A DNA stretch of 64,000 nt from Dipteronia dyeriana (taxonomy: Eukaryota > Streptophyta > Magnoliopsida > Sapindales > Sapindaceae), in the NCBI GenBank assembly GCA_032871835.1, contig CM065297.1, positions 36,829,098-36,893,097 on the forward strand, in the 5' to 3' direction. A program made the position numbers and the translations under genes. Shown one piece after another: positions 35,584-47,580 of this stretch. The notes under the pieces were generated by a model that was not told the DNA's origin, ran no database searches, and worked only from the letters and a program-made list of their open reading frames with translations. Every line of letters begins with the position of its first letter. Positions within the stretch are counted from its first letter, which is position 1.

Positions 35584-36617
35584 TTGGAAAACGGTTTATT
35601 CTATTTGCATGGAAATATCTCTCACTTGTTAGACACAAAATCAACGGAACCTAATCATAATAGTATAAAATTATCAAAAGATAAAACCTACATATGGCAT
35701 TTGCGCCTTGGTTATATTAACCTTAATAGGATAAAAAGATTGGTATGTGACGGACCTCTAAGTGACTTAAAGTTGATGATCTACCAACTTGTGAAACTTG
35801 TTTTGAAGGTAAAATGACCAAAAGGTCGTTTAAGACCAAAGGCACAAGAGCCATTTAATGTTTAGGATTGATACACACTAATGTGTGTGGACCTATGAGC
35901 ATTCAAGCTAGAGGTGGATTTGAGTACTTCATCACTTTCACGGATGATCACTCAAGATTTGGCTATATGTATATCATGAGACATAAGTCAGATGCTTTTG
36001 ATATGGTCAAAGCATTTAAAGCTGAAGTGGAAAATCAGCTTGAGAAACATATAAAAATCTAGAGGTCTGATCGTGTTGGAGAATATCTATCTGGTGATTT
36101 TCAGCAATATCTTATTGATAATGGAATAATTTCTCAGTTTTCTGCACCAGCCACACCTCAACAAAATGAGGTGGCAGAAAAGAGAAATAAAACTCTTTTG
36201 GATATGGTTAGGTCTATGTTGAGTTATTCAACGCTCCCTAGTTCTTTTTGGGGATATGCTTTACAAACTGCCATGTATATTCTAAACGATGTACCATCTA
36301 TGTCGGTTCCTAAAACACCGCATGAGTTATGGACTGGGCGAAAGCCTAGTTTACAACACTTAAGGATATTTGGATGTCCTGCGCACGTGTTAAAAGGAAA
36401 GACAGAGAAGATTGAGTCCCGTTCAGAAACATGCATATTTGTAGGGTATGCAAAAGGAACAAAAGGATATTATTTTTATAGTCCTTTAGATCTTAAAGTA
36501 TTTGTTTCGACAAATGCTAAATTTCTAGAAGAGGACTATATGAATAATTTTGTGCCTAAAAGTAGAATTGTCCTAAATGAGCTTTTATTAGATACAATTC
36601 CACAAGAGGTTTCCTAA
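35584..36617 (+). pseudogene. pol: A3 integrase, broken
   Basis: Three open pieces (35584-35817, 35868-36062, 36171-36617). Zinc region: WHLRLGYINLNRI, where the second His is Tyr. First catalytic Asp is Asn (IHTNVCGPMS). Second Asp context [10 protein letters not shown] is present after a stop; the Glu is present ([14 protein letters not shown]). The C-terminal domain is open to [13 protein letters not shown]. At least two catalytic or structural residues are lost. Confidence 0.88.
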
Positions 36618-36639
36618 CCAAGCCCAATTGTAAATTTTG

Positions 36640-37440
36640 TACCAACACAAGATCAACAATCCACCATACCTCGTCATAGTGGGAGGGTTGTTAGACAACC
36701 TGAAAGATACATCGGTCTAGGAGAATCTGTAGAGAATGTTTCAGACGACGATGATCCCTATACGTACAAGGAAGAAATGGAAGATGTTGATTGTCGCCAT
36801 TGGCAAAAGGAAATGCAATCCGAAATTGAATCTATGTTCAAAAATAAAGTCTGGTCTCTTGTAGACTTGCCTAAAGGGATAAAACCCATCGGGTGCAAGT
36901 GGGTATATAAGAAGAAAAGAGGAATGGATGGAAATGTGGAAACCTATAAAGTTAGATTGTTAGCTAAAGGTTATAAACAGAAGAAAGGTATCGATTATGA
37001 AGAAACCTTTTCTCCTGTGGCCATGCTTAAATCCATTAGGGTACTCTTATCCATTTTGGCATCTCTAGACCTAGAGATTTGGCAAATGGACGTCAAGATA
37101 GCTTTCCTTAATCGAAGTCTTGACGAAAGCATCTATATGATGCAACCAGAAGGATTCATTGAAAAGGGCCAAGAGGAAAGGGTATGCAAGTTGCAAAGAT
37201 CCATATATGGATTGAAGCAAGCATCCAGATCCTAGAACATAAGGTTCGATCAAGCCGTTAAAGGTTTTGGATTTATTTAAAACCTTGATGAACCTTGTGT
37301 ATACAGAAGGATTAAAGGCGACAAGTTGGTTTTCCTAGTTCTTTATGTTGATGCTATACTACTCATCGGAAAGGATGTAGGTGTATTGACATCAATGAAA
37401 TAATGGTTTGCAAAACAACTTGATATGAAGGACTTGGGAG
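36640..37440 (+). pseudogene. pol: A3 reverse transcriptase, nearly open
   Basis: Frame 36777-37235 covers the N-terminal RT (KVWSLVDLPKGIKPIGCKWVY, MDVKIAFLNRSLDES, SIYGLKQASRS) and stops where YWN is expected. The catalytic box reads YVDA (37344-37355) instead of YVDD. Inactive by sequence. Confidence 0.88.
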
Positions 37441-38330
37441 AAGCAAGTTATATTCTTGGTATCCAAGTCATAAGGGATAGAAAGAATAGAACGATTGCAT
37501 TATCCCAAGCTTCATACATAGATAAAATCTTGTCTAAGTTTTCCATGCAAGATTCCAAGAAAGGTATGTTACCTTTCAGGCATGGAATCAAAATTTCTAA
37601 GGAACAAGTTCCTAAGAATGAGCATGAAGAGCAATTCATGAGTAGGGTTCCATACGCATCGGCAGTTGGAAGTCTCATATATGCAATGCTTTGCACTAGA
37701 CTAGATATTTGTTTTACTGTAGGCATAGTTAGCAGGTTTCAATCGAAACCTGGTCCTGATCACTGGACGGCAGTCAAGCATATTTTCAAGTATCTTAGGA
37801 GAACGAGAGATTATATGCTTGTATACTTTGGAGGGGATTTAATTCTCGTTGGGTATACAGATTCTGATTTTCAGTTGGATTCTGACTCCAGGAGATCAAC
37901 ATCAAGATCTGTGTTTAATATTAGAGGAGGGGCAGACATATGGAGGAGTATCAAACATTCTTGTATTACTGATTCCACCATGGAAGCCGAGAATGTTGCC
38001 GCTTGCGAGGCTGCTAAAGAGGCTGTCTGGCTCTGTCAATTCTTGATTGACTTGGAAGTGGTTCCTGATGCGAATAAGTAGTTCACTATCTATTGTGACA
38101 ATAGTGGGGCAGTGGCTAATTCAAGAGAACCAAGAAGTCATAAGAGAGGAAAACACATTGAAAGAAAGCATCACCTTTTAAGGGAAATTATGCATAGGGG
38201 TTACGTGATGATTACTAAGAACTCGTCAGTAGAAAATCTAGCGGATCCCTTTACAAAGGCTCTTCCTCAAAAGAGTTTTGATGGGCAACGAGAGAACATG
38301 GGGATGAAAGACATGACACATTTTCTATAG
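37425..38330 (+). pseudogene. pol: A3 RT thumb and RNase H
   Basis: 218-codon open frame 37425-38081: MKDLGEASYILGIQ, SYIDKILSKFSM, then RNase H GYTDSDFQLDSDSRRSTSRS and STMEAENVAACEAAKEAVWL. One stop (38080), then 38112-38330 with HIERKHHLLREIMHRG and NLADPFTKALPQKSFDG, the normal end of pol. Best preserved pol end in family A here. Confidence 0.9.
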
Positions 38331-38333
38331 AGC

Positions 38334-38344
38334 AAGTGGGAGAT
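38334..38344 (+). promoter_or_regulatory. Polypurine tract of A3
   Basis: AAGTGGGAGAT immediately before the 3' LTR. Confidence 0.9.
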
Positions 38345-40770
38345 TGTTAGGATTATGCTCAATAGCAAGAGTGTAATATTGTATTTAACAATCATTTCAT
38401 ATGAATAAAGTGATTTCTAATTTAACAAATCTTATAGCATTTATAGTTTAATTATTATAATTGTCAAAAGTAAATAATCATAAGGTCAAAAGACTATGAG
38501 AAAAGAAGAATTGTTCATACATCTAGATATGTATGTGGTAGACACAATTCTTTAGTTAGTCTTGAATAATATTCACAACTTAAGATAGAAGGTTATGCGC
38601 CTTTATCTTGTCAAAGTTGTAGACTCTTTTGCTAGCATTTAAGTGGGATCAAATGCGTTATGATGAGTCTAAAATCATCAAAGTGTGGTGTCGTTGGGCA
38701 AAAGAATCTAGTGCACTAGTTGCATTGAATAGGATCAAAATGAAATACTTTATCTAGAACTGTCAATGGATAAAAGTTTTCATTTGAAGACAATCGGAGA
38801 GTCTATCTTAACCCTGAGATAAATGATGGACTTATGGTTGCAAATGTTATCATTTGAGCTATCAATAAGTATGATTATATAGCATAGTCTATCCTCGATA
38901 GTTTGGTGGTATTCATTTGTTAATCGATAAAGGACTTTATTTATAGATATGGACATCGTGGCTCCATTTATTAAATGAGAGTAGAATACCATCATATGGA
39001 TGTTTTGAGGTATTCGATATTAAATCTTAACGTTAAGTTTTCAATAGTGTCTATTGAAACATGGCTTCTGGACAAGTCAAAATATCCAAGTTCAAAATGT
39101 GGTCATATGAGTAAATATGGTAACTTGGAGAGCTATAGGCGGTCTATGAGCTCTTGGCGATTACTGGTATTCTGCACGAGGATACACTTTCTCCAATAAG
39201 GTTGTCTAATGTACGAATGAGTAACATCAACTTATTCTATCTTTATTTAAGGGTTCAATTTTAGTTCTTTAGTGGAATGAACTAAAATTAAATAGATTGG
39301 ACCTAAGTGAATCATTTGTTGATTGTGATTGGGTTGTCTATTGGAGCTTAAATTTAGATAGCTCGCCAAGATCCCCAATCCACACGAACTTGCATGGATC
39401 ACTTGATATATTCTACCAGACCAATTTAAGGGTCCATCTAGAATTGTAATAAGGCATGTGAACTTGTTTCTTTTTGTAAGAGTAGGTCTAGTTCACATGT
39501 GGACTTTTTATTAAGGTCCAATGGATTTAATAAAATAAGAAAAATAATATATGGCCTTTATACTAGGTATGGGCGGCAATGGCTATGGTGAATAGATTAA
39601 ATATATTATTTTTATTTTATTCTAATTTAATTAAATGGAATTAATTAATTTGTTGATTATTTAATTATTTAATTAAAAGTCAAACAAATTTCCGATTATG
39701 AGATGGTCTCCTAAAAACTATACTATTGTTGGTAGTATAGTTAATGTTAAAGACTATATTTGATAAGTAGATAAATAAAAAAAGTTATTTATCTAATCAA
39801 ATTAGGAAGTCTTTAATATGGTTACAAATACACTTTTGAGTTGGATTAGGAGTCTTGGTGTTAGGATAGAATTCCTTTTTGAGAAGGATTCTTAACCACC
39901 GAGTAAATCTACCTAAGGAAAGGATTCTTAACTACCAAGTAATCCTTCTTAGGAAAGGATTTGTGATCCTAAACTATATCATATAAAATTTGGCCAGCCC
40001 ATATATATATATATAAGGATAGAATTTCTTTAAGATAAGGATTCTTAACTACCAAATAAATCCACCTAAGGAAAGGATTCTTGCCAACCAAGTAAATCCT
40101 TCTTAGGAAAGGATTTATGATCCTATATATGTGTGTGATTTTCGGCCAGCCCTATGAATTCTATGATGAAAATTTCGGCCATGCCTAGGTAATTTTCAAG
40201 AGAGAATTTGGCATAGCAAGAGAGAATTTTGAGGGAGAAAAATTAGTTTTTGCTCTAGACAAAATTCGATCAACTCATAGATAAAGGGTGTGTGTGAATT
40301 CGGCCTAGAAAAGAAAAAAAGGGGAATTTTTTTGTATTCAATAGTATACTAATATCCTTTACATCAAAAGGGTTTTGTGTACAATATTGAATCAAGGTTC
40401 ACGCGAGTTTCAATCAAATTGATTGATAATTCACAAGTGACCGGATGTTCTTGGATTTTTCTCTTGGAGGATATTTGTAACTAACAAAGAAAATATTTTT
40501 GCTTTGTCTCCACCCTCAGGATTACAATTTAAAGAAAGGGAGCCCACACTCCTAGGTGATTCACGTTCGTGATTGGATTGGAAGATCTTACGGAATCAAT
40601 TTGGCGGTTGTTCAATCGTCACGTGAAAAAGGTACGATACTTATATAAACATCAATTAATCTAGGGTTAAGGTTCTCGTTGCATAAAATGGAAAATTTTT
40701 ATTTATACGCAAACCCTAATTTCGTTTTTCACACGCTTCCGCTGCATTTTTAAACCGTTTTTTCCTTACA
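38345..40770 (+). repeat. A3 3' LTR
   Basis: 2,426 bp from TGTTAGGATTATGC to CCTTACA. It holds the 74-codon open frame at 38975-39199. An internal tandem duplication of about 150 bp (units near 39862-39975 and 40016-40128, each with AAGGATTCTTAACYACC and AAATCCTTCTTAGGAAAGG-like parts) makes it slightly longer than its relatives. TATA-like CCTATATATGTG lies near 40123-40134. Confidence 0.92.
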
Positions 40771-41419
40771 TATATGTATATATGTGGCTTTCACAATTTC
40801 GGTAAAAAGAGAAGAATTTTCATGAAGAAAATTCCAGCCAAGCTTGGGATTTTCTAAAGAGAGAATTCGGCCAAGCAAAAGAAAACTTTGAGGGAGAAAA
40901 ATCCGATTTTACTCTAGACAAAATTTGACAAACTCTAAGAAACACTGTGTGATTCGGGAAAGAAGAAAAGGAAGAAAGAAAGTTTATTTTTCGATAGTAC
41001 ACTAGTAGCCTTTACATCAAAAGTTTTTGTGTACAACATCAAATCAAATTTCACGTGAGTTTCAATCAAATTGATTGATAATTCACAAGTGACCTAACGT
41101 TCTTTGTTTTTTTTCTTAGAGGATTATTGTAACTAACAAGGAGAAGGATTTTGTTTGTTTCCATCCTCAGGTATACAATTAAAAAGGGAGGGAGTCTACA
41201 CTCTTAGGTGATTCACATTCGTGATTGGATTGGAAGATCTTACGGAATCAATTCGGCCCTTGTTCAATCGTCACGAGAAAAAGGTACGACAATTTTTATA
41301 TACATCAATTAATCTTGGGTTTAGGTTCTTGTTAGTCAAAGGGAAAATTTGTATTTATACCTAAACCCTAATTTCTAATAATTTTTTCACGCTTCCACCG
41401 CGCATTTATTTTCCCAAGA
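40771..41419 (+). repeat. A4 5' LTR, last ~650 bp
   Basis: Matches 58940-59621 of the A4 3' LTR. It starts within a TATATGTATATATGTG stretch equivalent to the (AT)n(GT)n tract at 58915-58985 and directly abuts the A3 3' LTR. Confidence 0.88.
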
Positions 41420-41421
41420 AT

Positions 41422-41430
41422 TGGTATCAG
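41422..41430 (+). promoter_or_regulatory. Primer binding site of A4
   Basis: TGGTATCAG followed by TGC; fits initiator tRNA-Met with a mismatch at position 10. Located two bases after the LTR end. Confidence 0.85.
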
Positions 41431-42759
41431 TGCTTGGTTGTACCCTTAATTAATTGATATATGTGTTCGTGAATCTTTTTCTTTTTATTGTATTAATGCA
41501 TGTTTTAGAAAGAGATGGCACTCTAGGTATTCGCATATATATTTACATTGGAATGTATGGATATATATATATGTTTTATATGTGGACTGTCATTGCTCAA
41601 TTTTGGTCCTAGAATTTCAATGTATTTTTGTTTTGGGATTGTAACAAGAAGGGTGGTCTATCATCGTCATAATTTCCTTCTTGATAGTTGATAAGTTTTT
41701 TTAAATTTGTTGTTGTAATAAAAAAAAACCAGCAGTATTGTTTATTAATAATTCTTCTATAATACACTCATGTATTGAAGACTCGAAGGTTTGAAGAATT
41801 GGGAGCAACCGGAACAAGTTTGGGACCGTGCGAGCCGTAGCAACAAACATACGTACAAAGAGCACACGGCCACGTTTATTGTGGCATAGGCTGCGTATGG
41901 CAGCCTTGTGAAAGCCATTGACTATGCATGGCAGCCCTTTATGGGGTTGCAACATTTGAACGCCCATGGGAGGCAGCCGAGGGAGTCCAAACGACAAAGG
42001 TAGCGTGAAGACTTGTTTGCCAAGAAAGGAGTTTTTTTGTATTCCAAAACATGTAATTTACTAGCTTTTATAAGATGGACCAAAATTGTAGCTATTTTTA
42101 TTTTTATAAATATTGCAATGTTTGTAATTGTTCGATAACATGTCATATAGAATATAAGTGCCATTCATATATCTCTTTTGACATGAACATGCAGATAATG
42201 GTTTAGGCATCTAAATTGGCATCTAGATAACTTGGTAAATCAATGTTTGGGATTCGATCACATGCCTTAAATAATTGAGTGGAAGAAGGTGTTTTGGAAA
42301 ACCTACGGCCTCCAAGTTTATTTGAGCTTTATGTTTCGTGTAATAACCTCCCAAGAGGTATTCATGAATTGAATTTAGCAAGATACTTCATTACAAGGAT
42401 AGACAAGACAATAAGCCTAAACGATATCTACTCCCAAATGAGGGATATTCGTGAGGGATTATATTGATCGATAACTTGGTAACACACTCAATGTAATTTT
42501 ATTAATATCCTCCCAAGAGTTCTTTTTAATAAAAGTGCAAGGTAAAATTGAAAATGTTGGTTGTTATGTTAACAATTAGGTGGGACCTAATCCAACTAGT
42601 AAATGGTACGAACTCTTAAAGAATGCGTGACATTTATGGGTGTTAGATCACCGTTGAATTTTTACAATTGAATTATTTTATTTAATTCAAGATTAATATT
42701 CAAAAGTGCTTTATCTTGATTATTTACTTATATATATAGATTTTTATTACAAAGAAATC
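41431..42759 (+). other. A4 leader, untranslated
   Basis: Collinear with the A3 leader; no conserved coding frame. Confidence 0.75.
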
Positions 42760-43780
42760 ATGACCCCATCCCTAATCAACATCCTAAAAGATAATGCTTT
42801 AAATGATGATTATTATGTCACATGGAAAAGGAATATTGGGTTGCTGCAAACTGAAAGGCATAAGTTCATTCTCTGTACTCCTAAACCACCTACTCCTACT
42901 AATGAATCTACTCAAGAGCAAAGAGATGAGTATCAGTAGTGGACCTCTCCATATGAGATGGCTAAATGTACGTTACATTATGACCACCATCTTTGACGTG
43001 TTGCAACATCAACATGAAGGAATGGAGAATGCTACCGATATAATGATGACTCTGGAAGAGATGTTTGCTAGGAAGTCAAGGATGACTAAGAGGGTGGCAG
43101 TGACTACTTTCATGAATATTAGGATGAAACCTGGATAGGCTGTGAAAGATAACATGATGAAAGTCATAGCACATCTTAATATTGCTGAACTGAATGGTGT
43201 TGAGATAGATGGTGAGACAAAAATTGACATGATTATCAACTCACTGTCGGATTCCTTTGATTAGTTCAAAGTTGGACTGCACCTTGAACAAATAAGGAAT
43301 ACACCTGGCAAGGTCTGATGCAAGATGTTCAAAGCACCAAGATAATCCTTGTGAAAGACAAGGGTCAGGAGATTTATATGCTTGGTAAGTTGCTAATGTT
43401 AAAGACCCATAGGAAGGTCAAGAGACAATAGATGAAAAAATAACTTGAGTCTTCTTAGAAGGAGACCAAGAAAGTAACCAAGATAAAAGTGAATTGTTTC
43501 CTTTGTGGTTAAAAGGGTCAAGGGAATAGACTGAATGAGAATGAAATCATTTTTCATTTAGGCAATAGAGCATTTGTGTCTACTAGTGTAGCGGGAGATA
43601 TTAGAGTCAATCTATATTCTAGTAGGCATTTAGATTTAATAGACGTTTATTATGTACCTCAATTCAAGAGAAATTTAATTTCAGTTTCATTTTAAATAAA
43701 TTTGGTTATTCGGTTACTTTTAATAAATCTTTTATTATTAGTAAGAAAGACAATTATTTGCAAAGGTACATTTGAAAACG
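42760..43780 (+). pseudogene. gag: A4 gag and truncated protease
   Basis: ATG at 42760, MTPSLINILKDNALNDDYYV, then a stop after about 60 codons. The next pieces, in other frames, contain the LQHQHEGMENATDIMMTLEE and MTKRVAVTTFMNIRMKPG helices, then CFLCG-stop-KGQGNRLNENE. The last carries the same protease deletion as A2 and A3 (TCAA filler near 43520). YYVPQFKRNLISVS follows. Confidence 0.85.
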
Positions 43781-43884
43781 GTTTATCCTATTTGCGTAGA
43801 AATATCTCTCACTTGTTAGACACGGATCAACGGAAGCTAATCATAAAAGAGTAAAATTATCAAAAGATGAAACCCACCTATGGC

Positions 43885-43889
43885 ATTTG
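43885..43889. repeat. Target site duplication ATTTG of A5 (left copy)
   Basis: ATTTG at 43885-43889 and 52375-52379 flanks A5 exactly, inside the WHLRLGH segment of the A4 integrase. Confidence 0.95.
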
Positions 43890-46090
43890 TGTAGGGTAAA
43901 TAAAACACACGCAGCGAAAGCGTGAGAAAATTTAATAAAAGGGTTTGCGTATAAATAAAAAAAATTCCTTTTAACAGCAAGAACCTTAACCCTAGATTAA
44001 TTGATGTATATAAAAAGTATCGTACTTTTTTTTTCGTGACGATTGAACTAGCATCGAATTATATCCGTAAGATCTTCCAATCCAATCATGAACGTGAATC
44101 GCCTAGGAGTGTGGGCTCCTTTTCTTTAAATTGTGTACCTGAGGATGAAAACAAACGAAATCTTCTTCTTTATTAGTCACAATAATCCTCTAAGAGAAAA
44201 ACCAAGAACTCCCGGTCATAATTGAATTATCAATCAATTTGATTGAAACTCGTATAAACCTTGATTCAATGTTGTACACAAAACCCTTTTGATGCAAAGG
44301 ATACTAGTGTACAATCAAAAACAAAACGTTCCCTCTTTTCTCTATGCCTAGCCGAATTCTTCACACAATGAGTTGGACGAAGTTAATTTTTTTTATAACA
44401 ATAAATAAACAAATAAAAAAAAAAATTCTCACACCAAAAACTAAGGCTTGGTAAAAAATTATAGGTAGTATATATATGAGGCCAAATCCTCTCCTAAGAA
44501 GGGTTTACTTGGTGGGCAAGAATCCGTTCCTTAGGTGGATTTACTTTGTGACCAAGAATCCATTTCCAAAAAGAATTCTTTCCTACACCAAGACTCCTAA
44601 TCCAACTCATTAGTGTATTTGTGACCATATTAAAGACTTCCTAATTTGACTAGATAAATAATTCGTTTTATTTATCTACTTATCAAATATAATCCTTAAT
44701 ATTAATTATACTACCAATAATAGTATAATATTAGAAGACCTTCTCCTAATAGAACAAAGATTTTGATTTTTAATTAAATAATTAATTAATCACTAATTTA
44801 TTTAATTTCTATTTAATTAAATAATAAAATAAAAAATAATATATTTAGGCTTTTATATATTAGCTTTGCCGCCCATGACAATATATAGGCATATATATTA
44901 TTTTTCTTATTTTATTAAATCCATTGGACTTTTATAAAAAGTCCACATGTGAACTAGACCCATTCTTACAAAACGAAACAAGTCCACATGCCTTAATACA
45001 ATTCTAGATGGACCCCTAAATTGATCCGGTAGAATTTATTAAGTGATCCCTACAAGTTCATGTGGATTGAGGATCTTGGCGGGCTATCTAAATTTAAGTT
45101 CCAATAGACACAACCCAATCACAATAAACAAATGACTCACTTAGGTCCGATCTATTAATTTTAGTTCATTCCACTAAAGAACTAAAATTGAACTCCTAAA
45201 AAAAGATAGAATAATTTAATGTTGCACATTCATACCCTAGACAACCTTATTGGAGAAAGTGTATCCTTATTAAGAATATCACTAATCGTCAAGATCTCAT
45301 AGACCGCCTATACCTCTCCAAGTTACCATATTTACTCATATGATCTTGGATATTTTGACTTGTCTAGAATCCATGTTTCAATAGACACTATTGAAAACTT
45401 AACGTTAATATTTAATATTCAATACCTCAAAACATCCATATGATGATATTCTACTCTCATTTAATAAAAGGAGCCACGATGTCCATGTCTATAAATGAAG
45501 TCCTCTATCGATTAATAAATGAATACCAGTAAACTATCGAGGATAGACTATGTTATATAATCGTACTCATTGATAGCTAAAATGATAACACTTGAAACCA
45601 TAAGTCCATCATTTATCTCAGGATTAAGATAGACACTCTGATTGTCTTCAAATAAAAACTTTTATCCACTAACGGTTCTAGATAAAGTATTTCATTGTGA
45701 TCCTATTCAATGCACCCAGTACACTAGATTGTTTTGCCCAAAGATACCACACTTTGATGATTTTAAACTCATCTTAACACATTTGATCCCACTCAAATGC
45801 TAGCAAAAGAATCCACAACTTTGACAAGATAAAGGTGCCCAACCTTTTATCTTAAGTTGTGAATGTTTTTCAAGACTAATTAAAGAATTGTATCTACCTC
45901 ATACATATCTAGATGTATGAACAATTCTTTTTTTCTCATAGTCTTTTGACCTTATGATTATTCACTTTTGACAATTATAATAATTAAACTATAAATGCTA
46001 TAAGATTTGTTATACTAGAAATCACTTTATTAATATAAAAAGATTATCAAATACATTAATATACTCTTGCTATCGAGCATAATCCCAACA
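43890..46090 (-). repeat. A5 3' LTR
   Basis: 2,201 bp; element-sense TGTTGGGATTATGC at 46090 to CCCTACA at 43890. Confidence 0.92.
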
Positions 46091-46101
46091 ATCTCCCACT
46101 A
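46091..46101 (-). promoter_or_regulatory. Polypurine tract of A5
   Basis: The minus strand reads TAGTGGGAGAT before the 3' LTR. Confidence 0.88.
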
Positions 46102-46104
46102 GCT

Positions 46105-46830
46105 CTATAGCAAATGTGTCATATCTCTCATCCCCATCCTTTTTAAAGGGATCCACTAGATTATCTGCTGACGCGATCTTGGTAATCGTCATGTCACCAC
46201 TATGAACAATTTCCCTCAGAAGGTGATACTTTCTTTCAATGTGTTTCCCTCTCTTATGACTTCTTGGTTCTCACGAATTAGCCACTGCTCCACTATTGTC
46301 ACAAGAGATAGTGCTCTACTTATTCGCATCAGAAACCACTTCCAAGTCAATCAAGAATTGGCGGAGCTAGACAGCCTCGCATGCTGCAGCATACTCTGCA
46401 TTCATGGTAGAATCGGCAAAACAAGATTGCTTGATTCGCCTCCATATGACTACCCCTCCTCCAATAGTAAACACAGATCCTGATGTTGATCTCATGGAGT
46501 TAGATGACTAAAAATCAGAATCTGTATACCCAACGAGAATGAAATCCCCTCCAGAGTATACACGCAATTAATCTCTCGTTCTCTTGAGATACTTGAAAAT
46601 ATGTTTGACTACCGTCCAGTGATTATGACTAGGTTTCAATTGAAACCTGCTAACTAAGCCCATAGCAAAACAAATATCTGGTCTAGTATAGAGCATTGCA
46701 TGCATGAGACTTCCAACTAAAGATGCCTATGGAACCCTATTCATGAATTGTTCTTCATGCTCATTCTTAGGAACTTGTTCCTTAGAAAGTTAGATTCCAT
46801 GTCTGAAAGGTAACATACCTTTCTTGGAAT
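46105..46830 (-). pseudogene. pol: A5 RNase H, broken
   Basis: The minus strand gives GYTDSDF-like, STMNAEYAAACEA-like and HIERKYHLLREI-like stretches in several frames with stops. Matches A3 37740-38330. Confidence 0.8.
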
Positions 46831-46831
46831 C

Positions 46832-47580
46832 TTACATGGAAAACCTATACAATATTTTATCTATGTATGAAGCTTGGGATAATGCAATCGTTCTATTCAT
46901 TCTATCCCTTATGACTTGGATACCAAGAATATAACTTGCTTCTCCTAAGTTCTTCATATCAAATTGTTTTGCTAACCATTCTTTTATTGATGTCAATACA
47001 CCTACATCGTTTCCGTTGAGTAGTATATTATCAACATAAAGAACTAGGAAAACCAACTTGTCGCCTTTAATCCTTTTGTATACACAAGGTTCATCAAGGT
47101 TTTAAATAAATCTAAAACCTTTTACAGCTTGATCAAACCTTAAGTTCCAGGATCTGGATGCTTGCTTCAATCCATATATGGATCATTGCAACTTGCATAC
47201 CCTTTCCTCTTAGCCCTTTTCAATGAATCCTTATGGTTGCATCATATAGATGCTTTCGTCAAGACTTCCGTTAAGGAAAGCTGTCTTGACGTCCATTTGC
47301 CAAATCTCTAGGTCTAGAGATGTCGTAATGGATAAGAGTATCCTAATGGATTTAAGCATGGCCACAGGAGAGAATGTTTCTTCATAATCGATACCTTTCT
47401 TCTGTGTATAACCTCTAGCTACCAATCTAGCTTTAAAAGTTTCCACCTTTCCATCCATTCCTCTTTTCCTCTTGTATACCCACTTGCACCCAATGAGCTT
47501 TATCCCTTTAGGCAAGTCTACAAGAAACTAGACTTTGTTTTTGAACATAGATTCAATTTCGGATTGCATTCCCTTTTGCT
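46832..47580 (-). pseudogene. pol: A5 reverse transcriptase, broken
   Basis: Open pieces 47515-47231 (GCKWVYKRKRGMDGKVETFK, MDVKTAFLNGSLDES) and 47056-46832 (LYVDNILLNGNDVGVLTSIK). The catalytic box is YVDN (47027-47038). Stops and a frameshift lie between the pieces. Confidence 0.88.

Larger units (their letters stand above)
33102..40770 (+). mobile_element. Element A3: family A copia element, 5' truncated
   Basis: Plus strand: 5' LTR end (33102-33553), primer site, ~1.3-kb leader, shortened gag, protease-less pol, integrase, RT, RNase H, PPT, 3' LTR (38345-40770). The right flank is family A LTR sequence of A4, so A3 probably inserted into the A4 5' LTR before a deletion removed the left parts of both. 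Confidence 0.88.
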
